A stretch of DNA of 54,303 nucleotides, taken from JBEBSD01 sp040394475. Its GTDB lineage: Bacteria > Bacteroidota > Bacteroidia > Cytophagales > Spirosomataceae. The DNA lies in assembly GCA_040394475.1 (NCBI GenBank), contig JBEBSD010000042.1:1-54303 (forward strand). Reading direction: 5' to 3'. The position numbers and the translations under genes are program-made. Below, piece after piece: positions 18,203 through 25,788 of this stretch (positions are counted from its first letter, which is position 1; the number at the start of each line of letters is the position of its first letter). The notes under the pieces were generated by a model, which saw only the letters and a list, made by a program, of their open reading frames with translations, did no database searches and was not told the origin of the DNA.

Positions 18203-19216
18203 TTACTTGCTGATCAAGGTAGCGAAATACGCAACGGTACGCACCAGCTGCGCGACATACGAACTTTCATTATCGTACCAGCTGACCACACGGATCAATT
18301 GCGTATCCCCGATTTTCTGCACGCGCGTCTGGGTGGCGTCAAACAGGGAGCCATAGGAAATCCCGATCACGTCACTGCTGACGATCAGGTCTTCTGTATA
18401 CCCGAAGCTTTCGTCTGAAGCGGCTTTGGCGGCAGCATTTATTGCTTCAACCGAAGTTTCTTTCCCGACGATAGCCGTAATTTCCGTCAGTGAACCGGTG
18501 ATGGTCGGTACCCGCTGGGCGCTTCCGTCCAGTTTTCCTTTCAACTGGGGTAATACCAGTCCGATTGCCTTGGCGGCGCCTGTACTGTTGGGCACAATGT
18601 TCTGGGCTGCAGCACGGGCCCTGCGCAGGTCTCCTTTCGGATGCGGCGCATCCTGTGTATTCTGATCGTTGGTATAGGCATGAATGGTCGTCATCAGGCC
18701 GTTGACGATTCCGAACTCCTTGTCGAGGAACTGCGCCACGGGAGCCAGGCAATTCGTGGTACAGGAGGCACAGCTGATAATAGTCTCGCTTCCGTCCAGG
18801 ATATCGTGGTTCACATTATACACAACGGTTTTCAGATCGCCTGTAGCGGGAGCAGAGATGACCACTTTTTTAGCGCCGGCCGTCAAATGGGCTTCTGCTT
18901 TGGTTTTATCCGCAAAGAAACCGGTACATTCCAGTACAACGTCTACATCGTGCGCGCCCCAGGGAATCTGCGACGGGTCACGTTGAGCGTAAATATTGAT
19001 TTCTTCTCCATTGACAATGATTGAATTATCCGTATGGGTTACGTCCTGGCCAAAGCGGCCCTGTGCCGTATCATACTTTAACAGGTGAGCCAGTACCGAT
19101 GGGCTGGTAAGGTCATTGATGGCCACCACATCAATCCCCTCTTTATTGTAAATTTGACGAAAAACGAGCCGGCCTATCCTTCCAAAGCCATTAATAGCTA
19201 CTTTAATTTGTGCCAT
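18203..19216 (-). CDS. gapA: Glyceraldehyde-3-phosphate dehydrogenase, type I
   Basis: A 337-residue glycolytic enzyme that oxidises and phosphorylates glyceraldehyde 3-phosphate using NAD(P). The Rossmann motif INGFGRIGRLVFRQ is at residues 8-21. The catalytic site ISCASCTTNCLAP holds the nucleophile Cys152. WYDNESSYVAQLV near the C-terminus is the normal family ending. All regions needed for a functional type I enzyme are present. It is transcribed away from dapD and no neighbour in the same pathway is near. The 5' leader is long and I could not assign its promoter. Confidence 0.97.
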   Translation of the reverse strand: MAQIKVAINGFGRIGRLVFRQIYNKEGIDVVAINDLTSPSVLAHLLKYDTAQGRFGQDVTHTDNSIIVNGEEINIYAQRDPSQIPWGAHDVDVVLECTGFFADKTKAEAHLTAGAKKVVISAPATGDLKTVVYNVNHDILDGSETIISCASCTTNCLAPVAQFLDKEFGIVNGLMTTIHAYTNDQNTQDAPHPKGDLRRARAAAQNIVPNSTGAAKAIGLVLPQLKGKLDGSAQRVPTITGSLTEITAIVGKETSVEAINAAAKAASDESFGYTEDLIVSSDVIGISYGSLFDATQTRVQKIGDTQLIRVVSWYDNESSYVAQLVRTVAYFATLISK

Positions 19217-19406
19217 GATTTGATGAATTGTTAGATGTTTTCGAAAGCAATATTAGTGAAAATGACAGGAGAATAAAAACAGCAATAGGATTTATCTCAG
19301 AAAATAGCCGTAATCCGCGTTTCCGGGAGCTACCGGGCGGTTGGGGCGGCTGTTTTTAATCAAATTCCGTTAACTGCCGGATTTGGACGCGTTACCGGTA
19401 CAGTTG

Positions 19407-19439
19407 TTTAGTAAATCACTACTTTAGTAATAATACTAA
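19407..19439. promoter_or_regulatory. TTAGTA box cluster, possible operator
   Basis: TTTAGTAA occurs at 19407-19414 and 19423-19430, 16 bases apart. An inverted TACTAA at 19434-19439 makes a perfect 6-base inverted repeat with 19424-19429 (spacer ATAA). The cluster lies between the divergent gapA and dapD genes. The regulator is unknown and AT-rich chance similarity is possible. Confidence 0.3.
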
Positions 19440-19511
19440 TCCAGGTATTCAGCATCGTATCCCTGCGGCAACCGGCGTTGCGGGCCGCTAAAATATATTC
19501 TTCCCACACGG

Positions 19512-19542
19512 TTGATTAGCATAAAGGATAACGGTATTTTTG
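19512..19542 (+). promoter_or_regulatory. Promoter of dapD (TTG-N20-TATTTTTG)
   Basis: TTG at 19512-19514, a 20-base spacer and TATTTTTG at 19535-19542 fit the Bacteroidota consensus exactly. The predicted 5' leader to the dapD ATG is about 140 bases, long enough for post-transcriptional control, although no known riboswitch was recognised in it. Confidence 0.7.
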
Positions 19543-19690
19543 GGCCTGAAAAGGGTAGGGGAGATCGGGCAACTACAGTTGTATCATAGCGTTTTTCACA
19601 GAGAACAAAACCAAATTTTCGTTTTTAAATGTAATTTAAGTCACTCATTTAGAAGTAATTATTATAGTTTAATTAAATTAAAAGTTTATT

Positions 19691-20506
19691 ATGGATTTTG
19701 CATTAGAAATAGAACAGGCGTGGACGAACCGGGAGCTGTTAAAGGAAGAAAGTACCGTTTCCCTGATCCGGAATATTGTAGAAGAGGTGGACAAAGGCCG
19801 GCTGCGTGTCGCCGAACCTGCGGCGGATGGAAGCTGGCAGGTTAACGAATGGGTGAAGAAAGCGATCATTCTTTACTTCCCGATCCAGCAGATGGAAATT
19901 AGCAAAGTTAGTATTTTTGAGTACCATGACAAGATGTTGCTAAAGACGGGTTACCAGGAGCTCGGGGTCCGGGTGGTGCCGCCGGCGACAGCGCGTTACG
20001 GCGCGTATATTGCCAGGGGAGTGATCCTGATGCCTTCTTATGTGAATATCGGTGCCTATATTGATTCCGGTACCATGGTCGATACCTGGGCGACGGTGGG
20101 CAGCTGTGCCCAGATCGGGAAGGATGTCCACCTTAGCGGCGGGGTTGGAATCGGCGGGGTGCTGGAGCCCGTACAAGCCGCTCCGGTTATTATCGAAGAC
20201 GGCGCCTTCATAGGCTCCCGTTGTATCGTGGTAGAGGGCGCACGTGTGGGGAAAAGAGCCGTTTTAGGTGCGGGAGTGACCATCACAGGCAGTTCTAAAA
20301 TTATCGATGTCACCGGGAGTGAACCCGTTGAATATAAAGGCTATGTTCCCGAAAACTGCGTGGTAATCCCCGGAACCGTGCCCAAGGAATTTCCGTCAGG
20401 AACCTACCAGGTTCCTTGTGCATTAATTATCGGAAAGCGGAAAGCCAGTACCGATCTGAAGACTTCCTTGAACGATGCGTTGCGGGAAAATAATGTGAGC
20501 GTCTAG
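19691..20506 (+). CDS. dapD: Tetrahydrodipicolinate N-succinyltransferase
   Basis: A 271-residue trimeric acyltransferase of lysine and meso-diaminopimelate synthesis (succinyl-CoA branch). The first ~100 residues form the helical N-terminal domain (KAIILYFPIQQMEISK). From about 110 the sequence is a left-handed beta-helix of hexapeptide repeats (YVNIGAYIDSGTMVDTWATV, then VIIEDGAFIGSRCIVVEGA). The C-terminus (GTYQVPCALIIGKR) is typical. Family length is normal. It is monocistronic here, with a consensus promoter in front and a strong terminator behind. Its presence implies the succinylase route to peptidoglycan DAP. Confidence 0.96.
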   Translation: MDFALEIEQAWTNRELLKEESTVSLIRNIVEEVDKGRLRVAEPAADGSWQVNEWVKKAIILYFPIQQMEISKVSIFEYHDKMLLKTGYQELGVRVVPPATARYGAYIARGVILMPSYVNIGAYIDSGTMVDTWATVGSCAQIGKDVHLSGGVGIGGVLEPVQAAPVIIEDGAFIGSRCIVVEGARVGKRAVLGAGVTITGSSKIIDVTGSEPVEYKGYVPENCVVIPGTVPKEFPSGTYQVPCALIIGKRKASTDLKTSLNDALRENNVSV

Positions 20507-20534
20507 TTTAGAATCCGATAGGAAGGTTTATTTG

Positions 20535-20564
20535 AAGGGTGTTCTTAGGGACACCCTTTTTTTT
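20535..20564 (+). terminator. Terminator after dapD
   Basis: AAGGGTGTTC (20535-20544) pairs with GGACACCCTT (20549-20558) with one G-T pair and a four-base loop, followed by a run of T residues. This is a textbook intrinsic terminator 29 bases after the stop. Confidence 0.9.
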
Positions 20565-20702
20565 GTGCTGCGGACCCGGCGAAAGGGTAACACTGAGGGC
20601 ACAGAGAGAAAAACACGGAGGTGGCACGGAGAAAAACAGGTAACGGTACTGTCCGTATTCAATTGGCGAGTCTTTTTTTGTTTAGGATGTTGAATCCTAT
20701 CG

Positions 20703-20796
20703 TTCACATTAGCAACTGGTTAGTTCACAATAATACTATCTGTGTTGACATACGTAACTATCTTCGTTCGTCTATGTGAATCTTATATTTTTCACA
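20703..20796. promoter_or_regulatory. TTCACA/TGTGAA boxes upstream of the XRE gene
   Basis: TTCACA occurs at 20703-20708 and 20724-20729 (21 bases apart, in the shared context GTTCACAwTA). TGTGAA at 20775-20780 and TTCACA at 20791-20796 form a 6-base inverted repeat with a 10-base spacer. These are candidate operators for the adjacent regulator (autoregulation). Not proven. Confidence 0.35.
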
Positions 20797-20882
20797 AATG
20801 TTAATTATTTATAATTCCCGAAAAAATGCGTTCTTTGTGGAGAATACGACCTCATTGCAGGGGTTTACTAATGTGTAACACG

Positions 20883-21296
20883 ATGGTATTGAGCGAAAAA
20901 ATTAAATGGATCATTGATAACAAAAGTAACTCGTCGTCTCATTTCGCCGATGAGATAGGGGTCCCCCGATCGGCCATTTCGCACATACTGGCGGGCAGAA
21001 ACCGTCCCAGCCTGGAGCTGATCCTGAAGATTAACAAACGGTACCCGGAATTGGGTGTGAACTGGATTTTGGACGGCCAGGACATCACTGCGATAGACGG
21101 ACCTGTAAGTGTAAGAGAAACAGTGGAATATGACGTTCAGAAGGGGCAAAAAAGGGCTGCAGGCAGGCCGTTAGATTTGTTTGACCAAGTCTCTCACGAT
21201 ACCGGTACCGTACAGCCAATTCTCAAGCCGGACGATAAACGGATAGAAAAGATAATGGTCTTTTATAAAGACGGGACATTCCAGGAATTTCAGTAG
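20883..21296 (+). CDS. XRE-family helix-turn-helix regulator
   Basis: A 137-residue protein with an N-terminal Cro/C1-type helix-turn-helix (about 3-58): LSEKIKWIIDNKSNSSSHFA, then DEIGVPRSAISHILAGRNRP, where the second part is the recognition helix region. The C-terminal half is hydrophilic and ends DKRIEKIMVFYKDGTFQEFQ, which looks like a small conserved tail rather than a sensor domain. I chose ATG 20883 because family members start at this point (short lead then LSEKIK). Upstream ATGs at 20826 and 20871 are less likely. No phage or toxin genes adjoin it. The target may be its own promoter, given the TTCACA boxes in front. Confidence 0.85.
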   Translation: MVLSEKIKWIIDNKSNSSSHFADEIGVPRSAISHILAGRNRPSLELILKINKRYPELGVNWILDGQDITAIDGPVSVRETVEYDVQKGQKRAAGRPLDLFDQVSHDTGTVQPILKPDDKRIEKIMVFYKDGTFQEFQ

Positions 21297-21312
21297 GTTT
21301 TAGGTTTTAGGG

Positions 21313-21352
21313 AAAAGGCGATCTCTGATCAGATGGCAATCAGCTGCCTTTT
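21313..21352. terminator. Possible bidirectional terminator between convergent genes
   Basis: AAAAGGC (21313-21319) and GCCTTTT (21346-21352) are complementary with a 26-base intervening region that itself can pair partly. The element lies between the XRE stop and the lyase stop and overlaps the last codons of the lyase gene. The T-run is short. Confidence 0.35.
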
Positions 21353-23382
21353 ACCGCTGCCATTTGACTGTTGTAGTAAGGTATGGTCAATTGCCATGTT
21401 TTGCCTTTTAGGGTTACCTGCACTTCAACAGACGTTTCAGTTTCAGCAATAATGGCCGCCTTTACAGAAGGGGTTTTTCCTGCTGATGGAAGTAAGAGCC
21501 ATACATAGGTCTGAGCGCCTTTAATTTCCGATCGATAGGACGTTGCTGTATTCGGCATGTAAACATTGTATTCAGGACTGTACCAGCCTTGTAACGCAGG
21601 TTGTTCCTGTCCTTTACTACTATGGATGTCCATCTCGATGTCTCCAACCGGTATCACGGCCAGGTTACCTGCAGCGTTATCGGTCCTGACAACGGGCCCG
21701 TCCTGTTTCACCTTACAATCAGGATGCCAGTGCCATAGGGTTTCTATCTGACGGGGTTTGTCAGTCTCGATACGATCCGCAATGATCCAGAATTCTCCTC
21801 GTACATAAAGCATTGCCCGGGTATGGCTCGCCATGCCGTCCACATTTTTAAAAGAACTAAAGGAGTTGGAGGCATAGTCAAACACCGGTGTTATCCGGGT
21901 GTGGTTTTCACTTAATGGCGCTGTCGCCAATATCGGACCGGGGTTTTGTCCCTTTCCGTCAATCAAAACCAAATTGTGGCTTTCACTGCCTCTCGCGTAG
22001 GCGCCGAATTTTTGGGCAACTTCACCCGTATAAGCAAACCGACCCGCATCCACGAGCAAATCGCGGCCGTAGGCTGAAATGGAAATATGCAGCTTATCAT
22101 TATGCTGATGGCCGCTTCCCCACGGACCAATATCAAAGAAAGACCAATGCGCCTGCGCATCATAGCCACTTCTGGAAATAAGTTGCCCTGCCCAAGGAAA
22201 CACATAGGAAGGACCTGCATCGGGTTTTTGCCCCGTTTTTCCATTGGATGCAATATAAGCCCATTCCGGTTGCTTATAGCGTTGTGCAGCCGCCAGGAGT
22301 AAGTTTCTGTCACTGCCGCGATCGCCATCATTGTTCAAGATGCGAAAACCATCCGGGCGAACGGCCCTGGCAATATAGTCATACATACTGACGATGGTCT
22401 GACTAAAATAGGGCGGAAGGGGGCGATTTGCCCGATCGCAGATCTCTTTAAACAATTCGAAATTAGCCAATGACACATTGTGGTAATGGGAGGTCAGTTC
22501 TGTTTGGACGCCATCCGGATATACTTGCCCTTTCATGCTTTCTGTCATCGCGCCAATTGCATAGGTCAGCCATTCATCCGAGTTCTTATACTCAGGAAAA
22601 TTGGTCGCCGCGGTTGCCAAAGCCGATATTTCCATAGTCAGCCAGTTGTTGCCCCCGTGGAAGTTCCTGCTATAATGGGCATGATCGGGAAGACTGCTCA
22701 AGATCAACAGCCGGGTTGCCGGAGACAAATAAGGGCTTTCCTGCAAGCCGTAAAACAGGCGGGACCACACCTTTATCCTGGCGGCCACTTCAAGGCCGCG
22801 CCAGACTGAAGTACTACTCTTTGCCGCAGGATAAGGCATACTTTTTAAGATAAAATCCTTGAAAAACAGATCAATGAATTCAACATACCGGAGATTCCCT
22901 GTTTGCATATAGGCATTGAACACCGTCCCCAGCTGAGTATGCCTATTGGATAACCATGCCCATTCCTTATCATCATTCGGTCCTTTATAGTACCAGTCGC
23001 GATGACCGTCCGGCAGGTAGGGTACCTCGCCGCGAACATTTTGTACCACGTATACATTCTTCAGAATAGTGTCGGCTGCGGGTACAGTGGCTGCCGTTGC
23101 CGGCGGTAATGGCTTTCTAAGGAAAGCAGCGGTATTGCCCGTTTGATAATAAGAAAGTAGTTGCTTACATGTTTCCACCAGATCGCCCCTCTGGTAGGAG
23201 GCCCTCACTTTTTCCAAACCTGGTTGGTCCAGATCGAATTGCGTGATCATCGTTTTCATTTTTTCCGGATAGGCCTCACAGAGATCCTCTACAGACTGCA
23301 GATCCTGCCATTTTTTCTGAGCGTAACTTATCTCAGCAATCGAAAAAAGAATAATGAATGCAACGAGTGATTTTATAAACAT
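21340..23382 (-). CDS. Heparinase II/III-like polysaccharide lyase
   Basis: A 680-residue secreted enzyme with a signal peptide (MFIKSLVAFIILFSIAEISY, cut after AQ). Residues ~30-370 form the (alpha/alpha) toroid found in heparinase II/III-type and alginate/oligoalginate lyases, and residues ~400-680 form the beta-sandwich domain. Likely catalytic and substrate residues by comparison with the family are Asn246 (in HGGNNWLTMEISAL), Tyr300 (in ELTSHYHNVSLANF) and His427 (in GHQHNDKLHISI). It would cleave a uronic-acid-containing polysaccharide by beta-elimination. The substrate cannot be named from sequence. No SusC/SusD pair, sulfatase or other glycan genes adjoin it, so it is not part of an obvious polysaccharide utilisation locus. 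A lipoprotein gene lies upstream on the same strand. Confidence 0.85.
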   Translation of the reverse strand: MFIKSLVAFIILFSIAEISYAQKKWQDLQSVEDLCEAYPEKMKTMITQFDLDQPGLEKVRASYQRGDLVETCKQLLSYYQTGNTAAFLRKPLPPATAATVPAADTILKNVYVVQNVRGEVPYLPDGHRDWYYKGPNDDKEWAWLSNRHTQLGTVFNAYMQTGNLRYVEFIDLFFKDFILKSMPYPAAKSSTSVWRGLEVAARIKVWSRLFYGLQESPYLSPATRLLILSSLPDHAHYSRNFHGGNNWLTMEISALATAATNFPEYKNSDEWLTYAIGAMTESMKGQVYPDGVQTELTSHYHNVSLANFELFKEICDRANRPLPPYFSQTIVSMYDYIARAVRPDGFRILNNDGDRGSDRNLLLAAAQRYKQPEWAYIASNGKTGQKPDAGPSYVFPWAGQLISRSGYDAQAHWSFFDIGPWGSGHQHNDKLHISISAYGRDLLVDAGRFAYTGEVAQKFGAYARGSESHNLVLIDGKGQNPGPILATAPLSENHTRITPVFDYASNSFSSFKNVDGMASHTRAMLYVRGEFWIIADRIETDKPRQIETLWHWHPDCKVKQDGPVVRTDNAAGNLAVIPVGDIEMDIHSSKGQEQPALQGWYSPEYNVYMPNTATSYRSEIKGAQTYVWLLLPSAGKTPSVKAAIIAETETSVEVQVTLKGKTWQLTIPYYNSQMAAVKGS

Positions 23383-23404
23383 ATAAAGGGTTGTTCAATG
23401 CGGA

Positions 23405-23412
23405 CAAAACTA
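23405..23412 (-). promoter_or_regulatory. Possible -7 element before the lyase gene
   Basis: On the minus strand 23412-23405 reads TAGTTTTG, matching TAnnTTTG, 23 bases before the lyase ATG. No TTG is found at the usual distance upstream, and the site overlaps the stop of the neighbouring gene. Confidence 0.3.
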
Positions 23413-24018
23413 AAGCGAAGTGTCGACCACGAATTCCAGATAATCGCCGTCCGTGAAGTTGTTTACCGAAGGAATCGCAACGGGAGTATCCATTGCCGCC
23501 ATGACCGCGCCTTGCAGGCAGCCGTTGCGTGCCGGATACACGTTTAAGGTAAATGTAGCCACGGAACCAACGGCGCTGTCAGCATCCAGCAGGGGTGTCC
23601 AGGCATAGCCGTTCAGATCCTTCCAGGAATCATCCCAGGCATATCTCCGCCACGAAACAGGCTCATAGAAGCCCGAAGAAACCGCTACAGGATCCGAAAA
23701 TGCAAGACAGCTATACGCCTCTTTGTAGATATGGAACCGGGGAATTACATTGGACGCACCGGTTTTGGTCACTTTCAGCGTGACTGACCGGACGTATTGA
23801 TCGGAGCCTTTCAGGAAGTATTGCCGGCTGAAACCTGAGCTGTAATACTCTGTCGGAGTGCTATAGGCTGTAGTTTCCAGCTGCCAGGAAAATCCCGGGC
23901 CCGCCCGGGGCGCAGCTTCTACAAACGGCTCGGGGACTACCGGTTCTACCCGTTTTTTCCGGCAACCGGTTAATGAGATGGCCAGAGCCGCCAGCACAAG
24001 AAAAATAAGTCGCTGCAT
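23410..24018 (-). CDS. Hypothetical lipoprotein (202 aa)
   Basis: The function is not recognised. The N-terminus MQRLIFLVLAALAISLTGC is a signal peptide with a good lipobox (LTGC), so the mature protein should be membrane-anchored, with a short basic then Pro/Glu linker (RKKRVEPVVPEPFVEAAP). The rest is about 165 residues, rich in aromatic and beta-forming residues with several Cys and Trp, and probably folds as a beta-sandwich. A GTG at 24027 is a possible earlier start, but ATG 24018 gives the normal signal peptide. It lies 27 bases upstream of the lyase start on the same strand, so a shared transcript is possible. Confidence 0.75.
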   Translation of the reverse strand: MQRLIFLVLAALAISLTGCRKKRVEPVVPEPFVEAAPRAGPGFSWQLETTAYSTPTEYYSSGFSRQYFLKGSDQYVRSVTLKVTKTGASNVIPRFHIYKEAYSCLAFSDPVAVSSGFYEPVSWRRYAWDDSWKDLNGYAWTPLLDADSAVGSVATFTLNVYPARNGCLQGAVMAAMDTPVAIPSVNNFTDGDYLEFVVDTSL

Positions 24019-24242
24019 ATTCACCACGGATTACTCAGGTTTTCACAGATGAAAAAAGAATATACTAATCAGAGAAAAGTAGCTCAATCTATTCAATAAA
24101 AACAAACAAAACAATTTACGCAGCTTCTCACAGATGAAATGACTGAACTAATCTATGATAATCCCGTGTGATTTCTGGTTATCTGTTTGTTGTATAATTT
24201 ATATTATGTTAAATAAAGATAACCATCCCTCACCCTGACCCA

Positions 24243-24278
24243 TAAAAAAAGGCTCCCCATCTTCCATGGAGAGCCTTT
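24243..24278 (-). terminator. Terminator after the TPR/coiled-coil gene
   Basis: On the minus strand AAAGGCTC (24278-24271) pairs with GAGCCTTT (24255-24248), with an inner CCAT/ATGG pairing, followed by a T-run (plus strand A-run 24244-24250). It lies 14 bases after the stop of the gene at 24293-25756. Confidence 0.8.
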
Positions 24279-24292
24279 GAACGTCGGTGAAA

Positions 24293-25756
24293 TTATTCCG
24301 CACAGGGAATATTCTTTCCTTCTACCTGCGTGATAATATTATTGATATTTTCCAATGTATCCTTGGCATCGGAATCAGGCTTCACAGCAGTTGCCTTTTC
24401 GAAATACGGCCGTGATTTTTTGAACCGACCGCATACCTTGCTTTCTACTTCTTTACCGCGCTGCTGATATTCCTGCATGTTCATGTTGTCGACCTCGCGC
24501 TTCAGCTCAACGGCTTCATTGTAGTAAATTGCCCCGAGGCCGAATAATGCATCATAATTGTTGCCATCCACCGCCAGTGCCTTTTCGTAAGTAGCCGTTG
24601 CATTAGCCTTCGCCTCTGTTTGCTTTGCGCGGGCTTCCGTCAGCTCCTTCTGAAGAGCATCCTTGTCAACTCCCTGATTAGCCGCTTCCAGCGCCTGTAA
24701 ATCAGCTTCCAATTTGGCTATCGCTTCGGTGGTCTGACCTTTTGAGGTAACGACGTCGCTCAGCTGGCGTTTCAGTTCGGCATTCCGGGGCTGCGCCTTG
24801 ATACGCGCTTCCAGGCGTTTTACTTCTGCTTCATACACTTCCGCCTTCGATTTTTCTTCTTCTATCTGGTCGGCTATTTTATCCTTTTGGCTGCTCGCAG
24901 CTCCCAGTTGATCCTCCAGTTCCCGTACTTTACGTGCGTAGGTAGAATGGCTGTTGTCGTACAAAATCCCGAGGTTGGTCAGGTTGATGATGTTGGTAGG
25001 ATCTTTTTCCACCAATTCGGTTAACTCCTTTACCGCGTCATCTTCTTTTCCGGATACCAGCAGGATGTTGACTATCTCCGAATGCAGGTCTTTGTTGCCC
25101 GGGTTCACTTCCAATCCTCTCTTCAAAGCATCACGTGCCTTATCATACTGCTTCTCTGCTTTGTAGAGTTGCGATAAGCCGTAAAATACACTCGGATCCT
25201 TTCCCCCGTTTTTGGTGAAATTTTCGTAATTGGTAATAGCTGCTTCGGAATTTTCAATCTGCTGTGCAGCAATTCCGCCAAATAAGGCCCCGGTGGTGTC
25301 TTTCTTAAACAGTTCCTGCGCGCTGTTGAAATGCTTCAATGCAGCTTCCAGGTCTTTTGCCTGAAAACGCTTCACTCCCTGATTGATAAAACCGTTGTAC
25401 AGTTCCGACGGCGTCTCCGCTTCCAGGATCTGCTGCGCTTCCTTTGCAAGTTTACCAGGCTCTCCCTTTTTAGTAATATCCAGCTCGACTACTTTTTTGT
25501 AAGCTTCCAGCGCTTTCTCGGCGGCTTCGGCATCAATAATATCCGTAGTATCCCTGGAGGAGGCTATTCCTTCATATATTTTAGCCCGTTCCTGCCAGGT
25601 GCTCGCTTTCGTATTGGCTTTAGGATCCTGGATTTTGCTATCCGATTTTTGTTTGTCTTTCTTATACTGGCTCGTTAAAGCGGCTTCTAATGCGTCCTGG
25701 GAAAAGGCCGGCGCGCAAAACAGGCCCAGGATAGAAAAAATTAGGACTTTTTTCAT
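24293..25756 (-). CDS. Secreted TPR and coiled-coil protein
   Basis: A 487-residue protein with a Sec signal peptide (MKKVLIFSILGLFCAPAFSQ). TPR repeats occupy about 45-270 (e.g. YDKARDALKRGLEVNPGNKD and EDDAVKELTELVEKDPTN). A long charged coiled coil, about 280-385 (VRELEDQLGAASSQKDKIAD, then AEVYEAEVKRLEARIKAQP), interrupts them. TPR-like sequence resumes at ~390 and the protein ends VEGKNIPCAE. Two Cys near the C-terminus could form a disulfide. It follows gyrA by 32 bases on the same strand, so it is probably transcribed with it. A periplasmic or outer-membrane scaffold role is likely; the partner is unknown. Confidence 0.85.
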   Translation of the reverse strand: MKKVLIFSILGLFCAPAFSQDALEAALTSQYKKDKQKSDSKIQDPKANTKASTWQERAKIYEGIASSRDTTDIIDAEAAEKALEAYKKVVELDITKKGEPGKLAKEAQQILEAETPSELYNGFINQGVKRFQAKDLEAALKHFNSAQELFKKDTTGALFGGIAAQQIENSEAAITNYENFTKNGGKDPSVFYGLSQLYKAEKQYDKARDALKRGLEVNPGNKDLHSEIVNILLVSGKEDDAVKELTELVEKDPTNIINLTNLGILYDNSHSTYARKVRELEDQLGAASSQKDKIADQIEEEKSKAEVYEAEVKRLEARIKAQPRNAELKRQLSDVVTSKGQTTEAIAKLEADLQALEAANQGVDKDALQKELTEARAKQTEAKANATATYEKALAVDGNNYDALFGLGAIYYNEAVELKREVDNMNMQEYQQRGKEVESKVCGRFKKSRPYFEKATAVKPDSDAKDTLENINNIITQVEGKNIPCAE

Positions 25757-25788
25757 AGATTACTAATGATGATTTAAGTTGAGATATA

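Larger units (their letters stand above)
19217..19690. other. Divergent regulatory gap between gapA and dapD
   Basis: A 474-base gene-free gap serving both divergent genes. It contains a clear dapD promoter (19512-19542) and a cluster of TTAGTA boxes (19407-19439) described separately. No supported open reading frame or RNA gene was seen. A + strand ORF at 19540-19845 overlaps the dapD start and has no family resemblance. No consensus promoter for gapA could be picked out. Confidence 0.6.
20507..20882. other. Gap between dapD and the XRE gene
   Basis: A 376-base gap. It holds the dapD terminator (20535-20564), a stretch of imperfect CACAGAG/CACGGAG repeats (about 20589-20638) and a cluster of TTCACA/TGTGAA boxes (20703-20796). 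No gene was seen. The frame before the XRE gene is open from 20826 but that extension is not supported by family starts. Confidence 0.6.

Noticed and set aside
19540..19845. + strand ORF of 101 codons before dapD
   Set aside because: It overlaps the dapD start in another frame and has no recognisable domain.
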